A stretch of 23,415 nucleotides of DNA from Candidatus Bathyarchaeota archaeon. GTDB lineage: Archaea; Thermoproteota; Bathyarchaeia; Bathyarchaeales; DTEX01. Below, piece after piece: positions 22,598 through 23,415 of the stretch. The notes beneath the pieces were generated by a model, which was given only the letters and a program-made list of their open reading frames with translations, did not search any database and was not told the DNA's origin. Where the stretch lies: positions 1-23,415 of the forward strand of contig JAGTQS010000017.1 of the NCBI GenBank assembly GCA_018397055.1, in the 5' to 3' direction. The translations under genes and the position numbers were made by a program. The stretch's first letter is position 1; each line of letters opens with the position of its first letter.

Positions 22598-23302
22598 CTA
22601 ATAATAAAGTGGTTCCTCGTTTACATGTTCTTCGATTTCTTCTAAGAACTCGCTTTTGGCTGGTTCCCAAGTGTAAATGAACAAGTCTTCCTTTGCTCTG
22701 GTCATCGCAACATAAAACAATCTCCGTTCTTCTTGTTTATGGTCAAACGGAGGATAATTCTCCCTCGCCGGCGCAAGAATGGAAGGATCTTCAATCTCGC
22801 ATGGAAAACCATAAGCCCCACAAACCACATCCAACAAGAAAACAGCTTTTGCTTGCAATCCCTTGCTCTTGTGAACCGTCATCACTCTGATTTGATTTTC
22901 TTTCGCATGCTCTTTATCAAACGCCACGCTTAACCTCATCTCTTTAGCCTTCTCAACAAAAAGCTCAACAACACGAGGGAACTTGTACCTGCAAAGCACA
23001 AGAATATCATTAGCCGCACAACCATTGTCCAAACAACTCTTAATACGATTCAGGCAATCTTCTGCAGTCTGCTCATGATACCGCGACTCAAAATCCTTTT
23101 TATGAGTCGACCTCAAAACCTTAATCTCCCTAACCTCATTCCTACACGAAACCGTAGCTTTCGGAATCTGACTGGCTCCATTATTCTTTATTATGCTTGC
23201 TCCTGCATCAACAATCGACTTCACACTGCGATAATTCGTAGAAATCTTGGTCACAGCAGGGTTCTCAAAGTACTTGTCAAAATTAATAGACCTTAAGCGT
23301 AA
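22598..23302 (-). pseudogene. UvrD/Rep-type superfamily 1 helicase, C-terminal half only
   Basis: The frame is open from 23302 down to TAG at 22598. It contains FDKYFENPAVTKISTNYRSV (motif IV region), IRVMTVHKSKGLQAKAVFLL (motif V) and EERRLFYVAMTRAKEDLFIY (motif VI). Walker A and motifs Ia to III, which should lie upstream, are missing, and a TAA stands at 23303-23305. The first usable start is GTG 23254, inside motif IV. The protein therefore cannot bind ATP as read. It is a 5'-truncated remnant, perhaps cut by whatever lies beyond 23300. It is the reverse-strand neighbour of the zinc-ribbon pair. Confidence 0.8.
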
Positions 23303-23415
23303 TTAATACTTATGGAGATTCTTGCTATTTCTAAGTGCCTTCTATCACAATTCTTACATTTCTTGCGAAGTTTTCTGAACGATTTTTGAATTTTTCGCAT
23401 CGTTTCTGAATGTGT
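23293..23415 (-). CDS. Partial basic ORF with a CxxC pair at the window edge
   Basis: The frame is open from the window edge to TAA at 23293-23295 and includes ATG 23398-23400. It reads MRKIQKSFRKLRKKCKNCDR then RHLEIARISISINYA. The first half is Lys/Arg-rich with one C-x2-C. Its end overlaps the truncated helicase by 10 bases, so it may belong to the element that cut the helicase. Too short to assign. Confidence 0.3.
   Translation of the reverse strand, partial: THSETMRKIQKSFRKLRKKCKNCDRRHLEIARISISINYA

Noticed and set aside
1..23415. CRISPR array
   Set aside because: No regularly spaced direct repeats of 20-40 bases; the only tandem repeat is the three-copy operator at 12150-12195.

Overview
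The window looks like chromosomal DNA of an uncultivated archaeon, most likely a Bathyarchaeia-like member of the Thermoproteota. The grounds are two tRNA genes without an encoded CCA, TATA-type promoters, Shine-Dalgarno sites of the GGTG/GGAG type, GTG and TTG starts, a ribbon-helix-helix/zinc-ribbon regulator, many small zinc ribbons, an M42 peptidase, a DUF62 SAM hydrolase and DUF4143 ATPases. The lineage is inferred from gene content. No rRNA or single diagnostic marker is present.

Layout. 1-114 is the tail of a transposase, followed by a gene-poor stretch to about 680. 682-1731 is a glycoside-hydrolase-like TIM barrel. 1933-4519 holds a zinc-ribbon/PH-like protein, a GNAT acetyltransferase and an M42 aminopeptidase, all on +. 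4662-8581 is a minus-strand sugar cluster: DUF4838 glycosidase-like protein, SIS-domain sugar isomerase, ROK sugar kinase. It could take an amino sugar from glycoside to phosphorylated and isomerised sugar. 8959-12022 holds a class V aminotransferase (-), a SAM hydroxide adenosyltransferase (+), a xylose-isomerase-like TIM barrel that seems to start at CTG (+) and tRNA-Val(CAC) (-). 12130-12785 is a regulator gene behind three copies of a GTAAA-N3-TTTAC palindrome. tRNA-Arg(CCT) and a small zinc-finger ORF follow. 13680-17517 holds a corrinoid protein co-directional with a zinc alcohol dehydrogenase (-), a lipoate ligase-like protein (-) and a divergent second zinc alcohol dehydrogenase (+).

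17616-23415 is a mobile, decaying region. It contains an insertion sequence with 15-bp terminal inverted repeats and a twice-frameshifted transposase, a PD-(D/E)XK nuclease with a frameshift near its start, a convergent DUF4143-type ATPase whose promoter carries a 24-bp palindrome, two tandem small zinc-ribbon genes (one frameshifted) and the C-terminal half of a UvrD-type helicase.

The most notable observations are the triple-palindrome operator before the RHH regulator, the palindrome in the ATPase promoter, the apparent CTG start, a ROK kinase without the family zinc motif, and an orphan corrinoid protein paired with an alcohol dehydrogenase. Five apparent single-base frameshifts occur in otherwise well-conserved reading frames. 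They may be assembly indels and should be checked against reads. I do not see a complete, clearly new multi-gene system; the candidates are listed with their limits.
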